From positions 1,476,001-1,540,000 of the forward strand of contig NC_008554.1 of the NCBI RefSeq assembly GCF_000014965.1: a stretch of DNA of 64,000 bases, written 5' to 3'. The DNA is from Syntrophobacter fumaroxidans MPOB (lineage in GTDB: Bacteria; Desulfobacterota; Syntrophobacteria; Syntrophobacterales; Syntrophobacteraceae). The position numbers and the translations under genes were made by a program. A model generated the notes under the pieces. The model did not search any database. It saw only the letters and a program-made list of their open reading frames with translations, and was not told the DNA's origin. Below, one piece after another: positions 28,634 to 37,957 of the stretch (its first letter is position 1; each line of letters starts with the position of its first letter).

Positions 28634-29956
28634 TCAGAAGAAATTGTTCGTTTCCTGGTTTTCGATCCGAATGATCTGAGTCGGAGCCGTCACGATATCG
28701 AGCTGGTCGATTTCGGCCAGTGCCGCCCTCACATTACTCTCCAGCGCTTCGTGAGTCAGCATCACGATGGGTACCGAAGAAGCCTTCCGACGACCCTTTT
28801 GGATCACCGCGGCGATGCTGATGTGGAATTTCCCCAGAATCCCCGAGACCTTCGACAGGACTCCGGGCTGATCGAGGGCGGAAAAACGGAAATAGTAACA
28901 GGTGGAGACATCGGCTATCGGCTTTATCGCGATTTCGGCCAATCGATCCGGCTGGAAAGCGAGCGCCGGGACTCGTCCCGGGGTGCTGCCGAGGATGTCG
29001 CGAGCCAGGTCGATCAGATCGCCGACCACGGCGCTTCCCGTCGGCATCATGCCCGCCCCCATGCCGTAGAGCATGATATTCCCCACCGCATTGCCCTGAA
29101 CATGCACGGCGTTGTAAGCCCCCTTTACGCTGGCGAGCACATGATGACGCGGTATGAGCGTCGGATGCACCCGGGTTTCGATGCGTCCGTCCATGTGGCG
29201 CGCGATGGCGAGCAATTTCAGACTGTAGCCGAATTCCTCCCCGAATTGAATATCGTCAGGGTCGATGTGCGAGATGCCTTCCGTGTAAACCTCGTCGAAA
29301 CGAATGGGAGTGCCGAAGGACAGGGCGCTCGCTATGGCCAGCTTGTGTGCCGTGTCGATTCCTTCCACGTCGAGCGCCGGGTTCGCTTCGGCGTACCCCA
29401 TCTGCTGGGCCTCGCCCAGAGCGTCTTCGAAGGAAAGCCCCCCTTCCGCCATGCGGGTGAGGATATAGTTGGCCGTGCCGTTCAGGATACCGAAAATCGT
29501 CTGGATACGGTTTCCCGCGAGCCCTTCGCGCAAAGCCTTGATGAGCGGGATTCCTCCAGCCACGGAAGCCTCGAAGCCGATGGCGCGCCCCCGCTCGGCC
29601 GCAACCCGGAACAGTTCGTTGCCGGAATGCGCCAGCAGCGCCTTGTTCGCCGTAACCACGTGCTTGCCGGAATCGATCGCCCGGCGAATGACCTCCCGCG
29701 CCGCATCCAGCCCTCCGATCAATTCCACCACGATGTCGATGTCCGGGTCGTTGAGAATGTCGTCAATACGGTTGGTCAGCAGGTCCCGCGGCACCGACAC
29801 GGGCCTCGGTCGGTCGATATCCAGATCGGCCACGCGCCGCAATTCGAGCGGCACTCCAAGGCGATTCCGTATGTCCGCCTCATTTTCGCGCAACACCTGG
29901 ATGACCCCGCAACCCACCGTCCCCCAACCGATCAGTCCAACTCTGATAGAGCGCAT
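28634..29956 (-). CDS. hom: homoserine dehydrogenase
   Basis: Hom reduces aspartate semialdehyde to homoserine, the branch point to threonine and methionine. The 440-residue protein opens with a Rossmann motif (VGLIGWGTVGCGV), has VTANKALLAHSGNELF, GFEASVAGGIPLIK, and GIDTAHKLAIASALSFG of the catalytic domain. A C-terminal ACT domain (about 355-430, FSALDQPGVLSKVSGILG) suggests feedback control by an amino acid, usually threonine. I chose the ATG at 29956 (GAGGGTGAG just upstream), since the 55 codons before it show no family similarity. The aminotransferase gene lies upstream and the PGM-like gene 24 bases downstream. Confidence 0.95.
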   Translation of the reverse strand: MRSIRVGLIGWGTVGCGVIQVLRENEADIRNRLGVPLELRRVADLDIDRPRPVSVPRDLLTNRIDDILNDPDIDIVVELIGGLDAAREVIRRAIDSGKHVVTANKALLAHSGNELFRVAAERGRAIGFEASVAGGIPLIKALREGLAGNRIQTIFGILNGTANYILTRMAEGGLSFEDALGEAQQMGYAEANPALDVEGIDTAHKLAIASALSFGTPIRFDEVYTEGISHIDPDDIQFGEEFGYSLKLLAIARHMDGRIETRVHPTLIPRHHVLASVKGAYNAVHVQGNAVGNIMLYGMGAGMMPTGSAVVGDLIDLARDILGSTPGRVPALAFQPDRLAEIAIKPIADVSTCYYFRFSALDQPGVLSKVSGILGKFHISIAAVIQKGRRKASSVPIVMLTHEALESNVRAALAEIDQLDIVTAPTQIIRIENQETNNFF

Positions 29957-30164
29957 CTCACCCTCGAATTTCGAAATGGCCAAAAAAACCGAGCGCCCCG
30001 GAACACGGAGGCGCCCGAAGACATGCGAGCCGGCCGGGGGCAGGGTCTCCGTCCCATTCGGGACGCCTCCCCGTCTCAATAATGAATCGCCGGCGCGGGT
30101 CTTTGGCTCGTGTGCGTGCAAATGGCCGACAGCGTCAAGCCGCCGCGCCGTCCTCCATCTTTGC

Positions 30165-31352
30165 CTACTTGTGGTTGAACGCCCGCCGCAATCCTCTTAT
30201 CGCCTGCTTAGTCCGCATCTCGTTCTCGACCAGGGCGAACCGGACGTATTCATCGCCGTATTCTCCAAAACCCAAGCCGGGAGAGACGGCAACCTTGGCC
30301 TCCTCGATCAGGAGCTTGGAAAACTCCACCGAACCCATGGCTCTGAACCGTTCCGGAATTCGCGCCCAGACGAACATCGTTCCCTTGGGCTTCTCCAGAG
30401 GCCAACCGATGCGGTTCAGTCCGTCCACCAGCACGTCACGCCGGGACTGGTAGACCGATACAATGCGGTCCACGCAGTCCTGGTCGCTCTGCAACGCGAT
30501 GGTCGCCGCGATCTGGATCGGCTGGAACACACCATAATCCAGGTAGCTCTTGATCCGGGTGAGCGCGGAAACCATCTCTTCGTTTCCCACGCAGAACCCG
30601 ACCCGCCACCCCGCCATGCTGTAACTTTTCGACATGGAAAAAAATTCGACTCCGACGTCCTTGGCGCCCGGCACCTGCAGAAAACTGGGCGCTTCATACC
30701 CGTCAAAGGCAAGATCGGCATAAGCCAGGTCGTGAATCACCATCATGTGGTGTTCTTTTGCGAAGTCCACGATCTTCCGGAAGAAATCCAGGTCCACCAC
30801 GGTCGTGGTCGGATTGTGAGGAAAGGAAATGATCAGCAGTTTCGGTCTGGGCCAGGTTTGCTTCGTGGCGGATTCGAGATCTTCCAGAAAATTCCGGTCA
30901 GGCCCGATGGGGATGGACCTGACGTCTCCTCCGGCAATGATCGCGGAATAGGGGTGAATGGGGTAAGTGGGATTGGGAGAGAAAACCACGTCACCGGGGC
31001 TGACCAGCACCAGCACCAGGTGAGAAAGCCCCTCCTTGGCGCCGATGGTGACCACTGCCTCCCGCTCCGGATCGATCTCTACATTGTAGCGGCGGCGGTA
31101 CCATGTGGCGATGCCCTCGCGAAGCTTGGTGATTCCCCTGGAAGCTGAATAGCGGTGATTGTGCGCCTTGCGGACGGCTTCGACCAGCTTGTCGATGATG
31201 TGCTTGGGAGTGGGAAGGTCCGGGTTTCCCATTCCGAGGTCGATAATATCCTCACCGGCCCTTCGCCGTTCCATTTTCAAGGCATTGACCTGGGCAAAGA
31301 CGTACGGCGGCAGCCGGTACATCCGACTGCGCTGTGCAATGTTGAAATTCAT
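30165..31352 (-). CDS. class I/II aminotransferase (alanine/AlaC-like)
   Basis: This 395-residue PLP enzyme has [20 protein letters not shown], and the PLP lysine in [15 protein letters not shown] (about residue 239). The closest families I recall are AlaC-type glutamate-pyruvate transaminases and LL-diaminopimelate aminotransferases; the sequence fits AlaC better. In Desulfobacterota this gene commonly precedes hom, as it does here (208 bases apart). A consensus-like promoter lies at 31383-31411, and GGAGG precedes the ATG. Confidence 0.88.
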   Translation of the reverse strand: MNFNIAQRSRMYRLPPYVFAQVNALKMERRRAGEDIIDLGMGNPDLPTPKHIIDKLVEAVRKAHNHRYSASRGITKLREGIATWYRRRYNVEIDPEREAVVTIGAKEGLSHLVLVLVSPGDVVFSPNPTYPIHPYSAIIAGGDVRSIPIGPDRNFLEDLESATKQTWPRPKLLIISFPHNPTTTVVDLDFFRKIVDFAKEHHMMVIHDLAYADLAFDGYEAPSFLQVPGAKDVGVEFFSMSKSYSMAGWRVGFCVGNEEMVSALTRIKSYLDYGVFQPIQIAATIALQSDQDCVDRIVSVYQSRRDVLVDGLNRIGWPLEKPKGTMFVWARIPERFRAMGSVEFSKLLIEEAKVAVSPGLGFGEYGDEYVRFALVENEMRTKQAIRGLRRAFNHK

Positions 31353-31382
31353 GGCTTCTCTTCCTCCATTTTAAACTTTAGA

Positions 31383-31411
31383 AATTTATACGAGAGGTTT
31401 TCCATTGTCAA
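31383..31411 (-). promoter_or_regulatory. promoter of the aminotransferase gene
   Basis: The minus strand has TTGACA (31411-31406), 17 bases and TAAATT (31388-31383); TATAAA at 31390-31385 is an alternative with a 15-base spacer. It sits 30 bases before the start codon in AT-rich DNA. Confidence 0.6.
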
Positions 31412-31622
31412 AATCTTTCAGGCACCCCGATGTCGGGAATTGCGCACATGAACCGGCGGAAGCTCCGGACATGAGCCGGCAATGCCGCTTCCGGAATGCT
31501 CAAACGCGCCGCGATGGACGGAAACCCCTTGTATTCGGCGGGATCGTTCTGTTAAGGTACGGCCATTTCGGCCCGGACTGAATTCGGTAATTCTATAAAC
31601 GTTGATCGGATAAGGCAAGCCA

Positions 31623-33551
31623 ATGAAGCAGGTCATTTTAGGCACGGCGGGACACATCGATCACGGCAAAACCTCATTGATCAGAGCGCTTACCGGCATC
31701 GACACGGATCGCCTCAAGGAAGAGAAGCTCAGGGGCATCACCATCGAGCTCGGGTTTGCCCACATGGATCTCCCCGACGGAAACCGGCTCGGCATTGTCG
31801 ACGTCCCGGGCCACGAGCGGTTTGTCAAGCACATGGTCGCCGGCGCGACCGGGATCGACCTGGTTGCGCTCGTTATTGCCGCCGATGAGGGGGTCATGCC
31901 CCAAACCCGGGAACATATGGAGATCTGCGAACTGCTTCGCGTCAAGCAGGGATTGGTCGTACTCACCAAGATCGACCTGGTGGACGATCCCGACTGGCTC
32001 GAGATGGTGCGTGAAGACGTCGCGGATTTTCTCAAGGGCACTTTCCTGGAAGGGGCGCCGATCCTTTCCGTCTCGGCGGCCACCGGAGAGGGGATCGGCG
32101 AGCTCAAGCAGGCACTGACCCGCCTTTATGAAGAAGTTGAACCCCGGAGCGTCGAAGGACCGTTCCGCCTGCCTGTGGACCGGGTGTTCACCATGCGCGG
32201 ATTCGGGACCGTCATCACCGGCACGAGCATGTCGGGCCGGCTGCGCATCGGTGATCCGGTCATGATCTACCCCTCGGAGCTGAAATCGAAAGTGAGGGGG
32301 CTTCAGGTGCACAGCAAGGAAGTCCAGGAAGTCCTTCCCGGACAGCGAACCGCCATCAATCTGCAAGGCATGGAACGGGCGTTGATCCAGCGGGGGGATG
32401 TGGTGGCCACCCCGGGGGCCGTCGTGGCAACCCATATGGTCGACGTGCAAATGGAGCTCCTGGCCGCGGCGCCGCGCCCTCTCAAGCACAGGGCAAAGGT
32501 CCGGTTTCATACCGGCACCGCCGAACACATCGCCACCGTGGTTCTCCTCGACCGGGTGGAACTGCTCGCGGGAGAAGGAGCCTTCGCCCAGATCCGCCTG
32601 GATCAGCCCATTGCCGCATTGCGCGGAGACCGTTTCGTGGTCAGGTCCTACTCCCCTGTCCAGACCATCGGAGGGGGGAGCATCCTGAATCCGCTGCCCC
32701 GAAAACACAAGGGCCACGAAAAACGCGAAGCCGCCAAGGCCCTCGAGACCCTCTCCAATAGCAACGACGCCGAGATTCTTGTATGGCATATCCGGGCCGC
32801 CGGATGGGCCGGCCTGTCCCAGGACGAACTGCAGGTTCGCGCCAATGTGTCCCCCAAAACCACTGAAAAAGAGCTGCACCGGCTGATCAGCCAAAAGACC
32901 GTCACCCTGTTCGACAAGGACAACCGGCGCCTCATCGACCGGCAAGCCCTGGAAGAACTCCGCCAGGCCGTCCTGAGCACCCTTGCCGAGTACCACAAAC
33001 GCTTTCCCCTGAAGACGGGCATGCCCAAGGAGGAGCTTTCGGCACAGCTCGGCAAGCCGGTTGAAGTCAAGCTGTATAATTTCGCCTTGAGGAGTCTCAC
33101 CGATGAGGACCGCATCGCACAGGAAATGGAGTGGGTGCGTCTGAAGTCCCATAAGATCGATCTTTCCGGGGACGAGGATGTCATTCGGCGAAAGATCGAG
33201 CAGGTCTTTCGCGCCGCGGGCCTTCAACCGCCGTTCGTCAAAGAGATCGCCGCCGACCTGCCCGGCACTTCGCGGCAACACCAGGACGTGCTCGAATGGA
33301 TGGTGTCCCAGGGGATCCTCGTCAAGGCAAAAGAGGACATCTATTTTCATGCCGCGGCCATGGCCGAGCTGCAAGCTCGACTGGTGGCGTTTCTCAAGGA
33401 GAACGGCGAGATTTCAACCCCTCAATTCAAGGAAATGACTCAGGCCAGCAGAAAATACACGATTCCGCTGCTCGAATACTTCGATTCGCAGAAGGTGACC
33501 ATTCGCATCGGAGACATGCGCAGGCTGCGGGAAAGCAAGGCCGGCCAGTGA
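31623..33551 (+). CDS. selB: selenocysteine-specific elongation factor SelB
   Basis: SelB carries selenocysteyl-tRNA to UGA codons that are followed by a SECIS hairpin. The 642-residue protein has the GTPase motifs [14 protein letters not shown] and TKID, the [11 protein letters not shown] switch typical of SelB, EF-Tu-like domains 2 and 3 (about 175-345), and winged-helix repeats to the end that bind the SECIS RNA. It shows that the organism makes selenoproteins. selA, selD and tRNA-Sec are not in the window. In many anaerobes selenocysteine formate dehydrogenases are the main clients, and fdhD is present at 15575. It is divergent from the aminotransferase gene. Confidence 0.95.
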   Translation: MKQVILGTAGHIDHGKTSLIRALTGIDTDRLKEEKLRGITIELGFAHMDLPDGNRLGIVDVPGHERFVKHMVAGATGIDLVALVIAADEGVMPQTREHMEICELLRVKQGLVVLTKIDLVDDPDWLEMVREDVADFLKGTFLEGAPILSVSAATGEGIGELKQALTRLYEEVEPRSVEGPFRLPVDRVFTMRGFGTVITGTSMSGRLRIGDPVMIYPSELKSKVRGLQVHSKEVQEVLPGQRTAINLQGMERALIQRGDVVATPGAVVATHMVDVQMELLAAAPRPLKHRAKVRFHTGTAEHIATVVLLDRVELLAGEGAFAQIRLDQPIAALRGDRFVVRSYSPVQTIGGGSILNPLPRKHKGHEKREAAKALETLSNSNDAEILVWHIRAAGWAGLSQDELQVRANVSPKTTEKELHRLISQKTVTLFDKDNRRLIDRQALEELRQAVLSTLAEYHKRFPLKTGMPKEELSAQLGKPVEVKLYNFALRSLTDEDRIAQEMEWVRLKSHKIDLSGDEDVIRRKIEQVFRAAGLQPPFVKEIAADLPGTSRQHQDVLEWMVSQGILVKAKEDIYFHAAAMAELQARLVAFLKENGEISTPQFKEMTQASRKYTIPLLEYFDSQKVTIRIGDMRRLRESKAGQ

Positions 33552-33580
33552 CCGGAGCCGGCCGCACAGAGGAGAAATTG

Positions 33581-33871
33581 ATGCTCAAGCACATCGTGTT
33601 CATCAAGTTCAAGAAGGACGCCACGGAAGCCGAAATCGCCGATATGGAGAAGGGCCTGCGCGCGCTCCCTTCCATCATCCCCGAAATCAAGGGATTCGAA
33701 TTCGGGCGGGACGTGGTGCGCGCCGAGCGATCCTACGATTTCGCCCTGGTTGCGGCTTTCGCCGATCTCGACGCCATGAAACGCTACCAGGTTCACCCCA
33801 GTCACGTGGAAGTGGTGGGAAAAGTGAAAAAGGTCGCCGAAGGTCTGCTGGCCGTGGATTTCACCTACTAG
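33581..33871 (+). CDS. Dabb (stress-responsive A/B barrel) domain protein
   Basis: This 96-residue protein is one ferredoxin-like Dabb domain: MLKHIVFIKFKKDA at the start, the central FEFGRDVV, and the ending YQVHPSHVEVVGKVKKVAE. These small dimeric barrels occur as stand-alone proteins of unknown role or as fusions to enzymes. The ATG at 33581 follows GAGGAG. It lies 29 bases after selB and is probably co-transcribed, with no evident link to selenium. Confidence 0.85.
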   Translation: MLKHIVFIKFKKDATEAEIADMEKGLRALPSIIPEIKGFEFGRDVVRAERSYDFALVAAFADLDAMKRYQVHPSHVEVVGKVKKVAEGLLAVDFTY

Positions 33872-33942
33872 GCGGTCAGGAGATTCGCCCCGCGCCCGCG
33901 ACTCCGGGATCGTTTCTTTCCGGGCAATCACGGCACCGTCGT

Positions 33943-35124
33943 TCAGCCCGTTTGGGCAAAATGGGTGAGCAGGTCCGCCACGAGCTTCACCCCTACATCC
34001 AGGGCGCTTTCGTCAAAATCGAAGTGCGGCGAGTGGAGCCCGTGCGCAAACCCTTTGGCCGGATCGTGGCAGCCGAGACGTATCAATGCCCCGGGCCACC
34101 GCTGGAGAAAATAGGCAAAGTCTTCGGCCCCCATGGACGGGGGCTCCAGGAGAACGGATTCGGCGCCAAGTAGTCCCCGCGCCCTGTCCACGACATATTC
34201 GACCACGGACGGATGGTTCACCACGGGAGGATATCCCGAATCGATTTTCAGTTCGACGACCACGCCATGGGAAGATTCGAGCCCTCGCGCCGCCTCTTCC
34301 ACGCGTCGCAACACCAGGTCCCGGACCTGGGATCGGAACGTCCGCAGGGTCCCCTCCATTCGCACTTCCTCGGGAATGATGTTGCGCGCCGTCCCCCCGT
34401 GAAAGCTGCCGATGGTGAGCACGGCACTGTCCAGAGGCGGCACGCTGCGGCTGACGATGCTTTGCAGTTGAGCGACGAAGTAGGACCCTGCGACGATCGG
34501 GTCCACGCACAGCTCGGGGTGCGCCCCGTGTCCTCCTTTTCCCACGATGCGAACGGAGATGCTGTCGGATGCCGCATTGCTCGTGGTTGCGGCAAGCGCG
34601 ATCCTTCCGACGGGCAGCTCCGGATACATGTGCACCGCAAAAATCGCGTCGATCCGCTCCGGGTCGAACAGCCCGGTTTCGAGCATGGCCAGCGCGCCCC
34701 CGCGCCCGCCCTCCTCCGCGGGTTGAAAGATGAAAAGCACCTTCCCGCCGCCCCGTTCCGGCCAATCGTTCTCGAGCAGCAGCCGCAGGACGCCGAGCGC
34801 CACGGTCATGTGCCCGTCATGTCCGCAGGCGTGCATCATGCCGGGGTTGAGTGAGCCGTAGGGCACATCGCCGGCCTCATCCAACGGCAGAGCGTCCATG
34901 TCGGCGCGCAACGCCAGCGTTCCCCCCGGCCTCCGACATCCCAGGGCGGCAATCACCCCCGTGCCTCCAACCTCCCTGAGGTGTGGCACTCCAAGCGCGT
35001 CGAGAACCTCGCAGATCTTCGCGGCCGTCTTTTCCTCCCCGAATGCCGGTTCCGGATACCGGTGGAAGTGTCTTCTCAATTCCACGAGCCATTCATGCAT
35101 GGGCGGCAGACCGCTGACGGGCAT
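33943..35124 (-). CDS. M20D amidohydrolase (N-acyl amino acid or hippurate hydrolase type)
   Basis: This 393-residue cytoplasmic metallo-amidohydrolase has the M20D signatures: RRHFHRYPEPAFGEEKTA, LRADMDALPLDE, HACGHDGHMTVALG and FQPAEEGGRGG, giving the two metal sites and the catalytic Glu. It probably removes an acyl group from an amino acid, hippurate or an aminobenzoyl conjugate; the substrate is unclear. The chosen ATG at 35124 has GGAGAGAGAAG just before it. Two terminator-like hairpins lie directly upstream (35140-35258), between this gene and the carboxyltransferase. Confidence 0.88.
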   Translation of the reverse strand: MPVSGLPPMHEWLVELRRHFHRYPEPAFGEEKTAAKICEVLDALGVPHLREVGGTGVIAALGCRRPGGTLALRADMDALPLDEAGDVPYGSLNPGMMHACGHDGHMTVALGVLRLLLENDWPERGGGKVLFIFQPAEEGGRGGALAMLETGLFDPERIDAIFAVHMYPELPVGRIALAATTSNAASDSISVRIVGKGGHGAHPELCVDPIVAGSYFVAQLQSIVSRSVPPLDSAVLTIGSFHGGTARNIIPEEVRMEGTLRTFRSQVRDLVLRRVEEAARGLESSHGVVVELKIDSGYPPVVNHPSVVEYVVDRARGLLGAESVLLEPPSMGAEDFAYFLQRWPGALIRLGCHDPAKGFAHGLHSPHFDFDESALDVGVKLVADLLTHFAQTG

Positions 35125-35139
35125 CTTCTCTCTCCGAAC

Positions 35140-35178
35140 AAAAAAGCCCGCCTCCCCCGGCAAGGGAAAATCGGGCTT
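35140..35178 (-). terminator. hairpin with T-tract directly before the M20D start
   Basis: On the minus strand AAGCCCG (35178-35172) pairs with CGGGCTT (35150-35144), with an inner TCCC/GGGGA stem, followed by TTTTTT at 35145-35140. It ends only about 10 bases before the M20D ribosome binding site. On the plus strand it is followed by GATTTTT, so it may act in both directions. Confidence 0.65.
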
Positions 35179-35215
35179 GATTTTTCCTCATAAGCCAACC
35201 CTGGCCCTGAAACCG

Positions 35216-35258
35216 AAAAAGGGCAGGATCGCAGGGCACCGCCCTCGATACCTGCCCT
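35216..35258 (-). terminator. rho-independent terminator of the carboxyltransferase gene
   Basis: On the minus strand AGGGCAGG (35258-35251) pairs with CCTGCCCT (35227-35220); inner ATCG/CGAT and AGGGC/GCCCT stems continue the hairpin, followed by TTTTT at 35220-35216. It lies about 30 bases after the stop codon. Confidence 0.8.
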
Positions 35259-35287
35259 GGTTCGTCCAGTTTTAGGTCCCAGCGAGC

Positions 35288-36841
35288 CTACACGGGAATG
35301 TTGCCGTGCTTCTTCGGCGGCAGAGCCTGACGCTTCGAAGCCAGAATCTCAAAAGCCTCGATCAGGCGAGCGCGCGACTCGGACGGCATGATCACCGCGT
35401 CGATGTACCCTCTGGATGCCGCGATGTACGGATTGTAGAGGGCATTCCGGTAATTGTCGATCACTTCCTGCCGTTTGGCCACGGGATCCGCCGATTCGCT
35501 GATTTCTCTCCTGAAGATGACGTTTGCGGCGCCTTCAGCACCCATGACCGCGATTTCGGCGGTCGGCCAGGCAAACGCGAAATCGGCGCGCAGATCGCTG
35601 GAGCACATGGCCAGGTAGGATCCGCCGTAGTCTTTGCGGGTCGTCAGGGTGATCTTGGGCACGGTGGCTTCCGAGTAGCACCACAGAAGCTTGGCGCCGT
35701 GACGGATGATGCCGCCCCATTCCTGCACCTTCCCCGGGAGGTAGCCCGGCACGTCGGCGATGGTCAGCATCTGGATATTGAAGGCATCGCAGCACCGGAT
35801 GAAGCGGGTCGCCTTGTCGGAGGAATCGCAGTCCAGGCAGCCGGCCAAAAACTTGGGCTGATTGGCGATGATGCCGAGGCTCCTGCCGTTCAGGCGGGCG
35901 TATCCCACCACCATGTTCGGGGCATAATGCTCATGCACCTCGAGAAATTCGCCGTCGTCGACGATAGACCGGATGACGTCTCTGATATCGTAGGCGCCCA
36001 TCGGGTTTTCAGGAATGATGGTGTCCAGCTCGGGACAGAGCCTGGTGGGATTGTCCCCGGTGGCAACCATGGGCGGGTCTTCCATGTTGTTGTCGGGGAA
36101 ATAGGCCAGCAGCTTCTTGATCTGCTCGATGCAGTCGGCATCGCTCTCACAGGCGAAGTGGGCGACACCGCTCTTGGAGTTGTGGGTCATGGCGCCGCCG
36201 AGCTCTTCCTGGGTGATGATTTCGCCCAGAACCGACTTGATGACGTCCGGACCGGTGATGAACATGAGGCCGGTCTTCTTCACCATGTAAATGAAATCGG
36301 TCATTGCGGGGGAGTACACCGCACCGCCGGCACAGGGGCCCATGATGGCGGAAACCTGGGGAATGACTCCCGATGCGATGGCATTGCGATAGAAGATCTG
36401 GCCGTAACCGGAAAGTGAATCCACACCTTCCTGGATGCGGGCGCCGCCGGAATCGTTGAAACCGACGAGCGGCTTGCCGGCTCTGAGCGCCAGGTCCATG
36501 ACCTTCGTGATTTTCTTCGCGTGCATTTCGCCGAGGCTTCCGGCCCGCGCCGTGAAATCCTGCGCAAACGTGAACACCTGGCGTCCGTTGACCAGACCGT
36601 ATCCCGTGATGACACCGTCAGCGGGAATGTCCACCTTATCAATCCCGAACAGGGTCCCTCTGTGTTTCACGAACATGTCGATTTCACGGAAGGTACCGGG
36701 ATCAAAAAAGAGGTCTATCCTCTCACGAGCGGTCAGCTTGCCACGCTCATGTTGCTGGCCGACAGCCTTGGCGCCACCCATTTCCTTGATTTTCGCTTCC
36801 CGCTCACGCAGTTCCTTTAGCTTGTCTGCAACCCTTCCCAT
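35288..36841 (-). CDS. acyl-CoA carboxyltransferase subunit (methylmalonyl-CoA decarboxylase alpha / propionyl-CoA carboxylase beta type)
   Basis: This 517-residue protein is a biotin-dependent carboxyltransferase with an N-terminal half (FNDSGGARIQEGVDSL, GPCAGGAVYSPA) and a C-terminal half (ADVPGYLPG, RKDYGGSYLAM). These form the acyl-CoA and biotin pockets. It is similar to MmdA, PccB and the transcarboxylase 12S subunit, which move CO2 between methylmalonyl-CoA/propionyl-CoA and biotin. In a syntrophic propionate oxidiser it could couple methylmalonyl-CoA decarboxylation to pyruvate carboxylation, but that is inference. No biotin carrier or biotin carboxylase gene adjoins. It has a near-consensus promoter (36907-36934) and a terminator, so it is a single-gene unit. 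Confidence 0.92.
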   Translation of the reverse strand: MGRVADKLKELREREAKIKEMGGAKAVGQQHERGKLTARERIDLFFDPGTFREIDMFVKHRGTLFGIDKVDIPADGVITGYGLVNGRQVFTFAQDFTARAGSLGEMHAKKITKVMDLALRAGKPLVGFNDSGGARIQEGVDSLSGYGQIFYRNAIASGVIPQVSAIMGPCAGGAVYSPAMTDFIYMVKKTGLMFITGPDVIKSVLGEIITQEELGGAMTHNSKSGVAHFACESDADCIEQIKKLLAYFPDNNMEDPPMVATGDNPTRLCPELDTIIPENPMGAYDIRDVIRSIVDDGEFLEVHEHYAPNMVVGYARLNGRSLGIIANQPKFLAGCLDCDSSDKATRFIRCCDAFNIQMLTIADVPGYLPGKVQEWGGIIRHGAKLLWCYSEATVPKITLTTRKDYGGSYLAMCSSDLRADFAFAWPTAEIAVMGAEGAANVIFRREISESADPVAKRQEVIDNYRNALYNPYIAASRGYIDAVIMPSESRARLIEAFEILASKRQALPPKKHGNIPV

Positions 36842-36889
36842 ATCCGCTTCTCCTCCGTTTCACGATGAAAGAACCCCTGGTTAGCATCC

Positions 36890-36900
36890 ACTTGACAAGT
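36890..36900 (-). promoter_or_regulatory. palindrome at the predicted transcription start of the carboxyltransferase gene
   Basis: ACTTG-A-CAAGT is an 11-base dyad with perfect arms located about 7 bases past the -10 box. A repressor site is possible. Confidence 0.35.
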
Positions 36901-36906
36901 TGAAAC

Positions 36907-36934
36907 ATTCTAGCGGTTCAATAGAACATGTCAA
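36907..36934 (-). promoter_or_regulatory. strong promoter of the carboxyltransferase gene
   Basis: The minus strand has TTGACA (36934-36929), a 16-base spacer and TAGAAT (36912-36907), close to the sigma-70 consensus. Transcription would start near 36900, with a leader of about 60 nt. Confidence 0.7.
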
Positions 36935-37341
36935 GCGCTTTCCCCGCCAATTCGTCCAAAGATTCACATTATCCGCTCAGAAGTTTCCCGGAATTCGATC
37001 GAAGTCGACTTTAGCACAAGAATCGCCCCTGGTTCCACAGCTATTTGAGCAATCTTCAACGACAGCGACCTCCCGCCGAAAGCAAAAATCGCTACGGCAG
37101 ACCCATTTCGGTGAGGCTTCAGAGATGGGGCGGATTTATGCATCTTATGAGTGCCACCGGCAAACCGCGACCCGGAAAAGTCCGAACCCCGGAACGTTGC
37201 CCTGTTCAAGCCTGGTGAAAAAAGTCACACCCCCACCTCCCGTTCCCCCCCTCATGGCGCGGAACCGTCTTGCATACGCGCGGGGCGCCGAGGCTTCGCC
37301 CCCGGGAACCAAGGCCGCCACCGCCCTCCCCCTTCCTGTTT
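36935..37341. other. intergenic, no gene recognised
   Basis: About 400 bases between the carboxyltransferase promoter and the holC stop. A GGGGCG/CGCCCC hairpin lies near 37284-37303, without a T-tract. No coding frame is convincing. Confidence 0.5.
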
Positions 37342-37812
37342 CTACACAAGACCTTTCAAATCCATGCCGGTGGCATACGGCACGTGCCGTACCGCAAGCG
37401 CGCGGTCCCGGGCCTCCGTCCACATGCGTCGGCTCTGCAGACGCCGGTCGACGTCATCCCTGATGACGAAGTGGACCGCCGTTTCGAACGCCGTCATGAA
37501 ATCAAGGCGGCATTCGGCGTCGCAAACGACGGTGTCGAACCCGTCCAGAATTCGTTCCCCCACGGTGATGACCACCGGTTCAAGCGGCGTGCCTCGCCCC
37601 GGATCGAGAATCCGGTGCGGAACGAAGCTGCGGTCGGAGAAGGTCCAGAGCATCTGGTCGATGTGTTGTGCGCCGAGCGTGGAGTCGGCGACCACCTGCA
37701 CTTTCCGCCCGGCCTCGTAGAAGTGCTCGACGATGTTGCACAGGAGCTTTCTTTGCTCCGCGGCAACGGTTTCCACGAATAGAATTCGCGATTCAGCCAT
37801 ATGCCTCGACAC
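37342..37812 (-). CDS. holC: DNA polymerase III subunit chi (HolC)
   Basis: This protein (152-156 residues) resembles HolC over its length: FVETVAAEQRKLLCNIVEHFYEAGRKV is shared-type sequence, followed by the hallmark HIDQMLWTFSDRSFVPH. Chi links the clamp loader to SSB. The frame opens with a GTG at 37812; an ATG at 37800 (GAGG just before) is an alternative start. It follows dnaE by about 145 bases on the same strand, so two replisome subunits may be expressed together. Confidence 0.8.
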   Translation of the reverse strand: MSRHMAESRILFVETVAAEQRKLLCNIVEHFYEAGRKVQVVADSTLGAQHIDQMLWTFSDRSFVPHRILDPGRGTPLEPVVITVGERILDGFDTVVCDAECRLDFMTAFETAVHFVIRDDVDRRLQSRRMWTEARDRALAVRHVPYATGMDLKGLV

Positions 37813-37957
37813 GTCAAATGGACTGCCGTCGTGGGTTTTTTCCCGTGTTGCCCAAACCGGGCGAATGCGGCCGCGACCTGCCCGGCCGGTTCACCAACCG
37901 GTCCGTCGCGCGCCCGTTTGTTTCAAAACCCGAACGGGAATGCTCATCAGGCCCTTT

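Noticed and set aside
27542-30082. Long open frame (846 codons) on the plus strand opposite hom and the PGM-like gene
   Set aside because: Shadow of two well-supported genes; the translation is His/Arg/Asp-rich without motifs.
31353-31622. Possible tRNA-Sec or leader upstream of selB
   Set aside because: No cloverleaf or TTCGA-type T-loop is present; only weak inverted repeats.
37279-37303. GGGGCG/CGCCCC hairpin after holC as terminator
   Set aside because: There is no T-tract on the minus strand after the stem.
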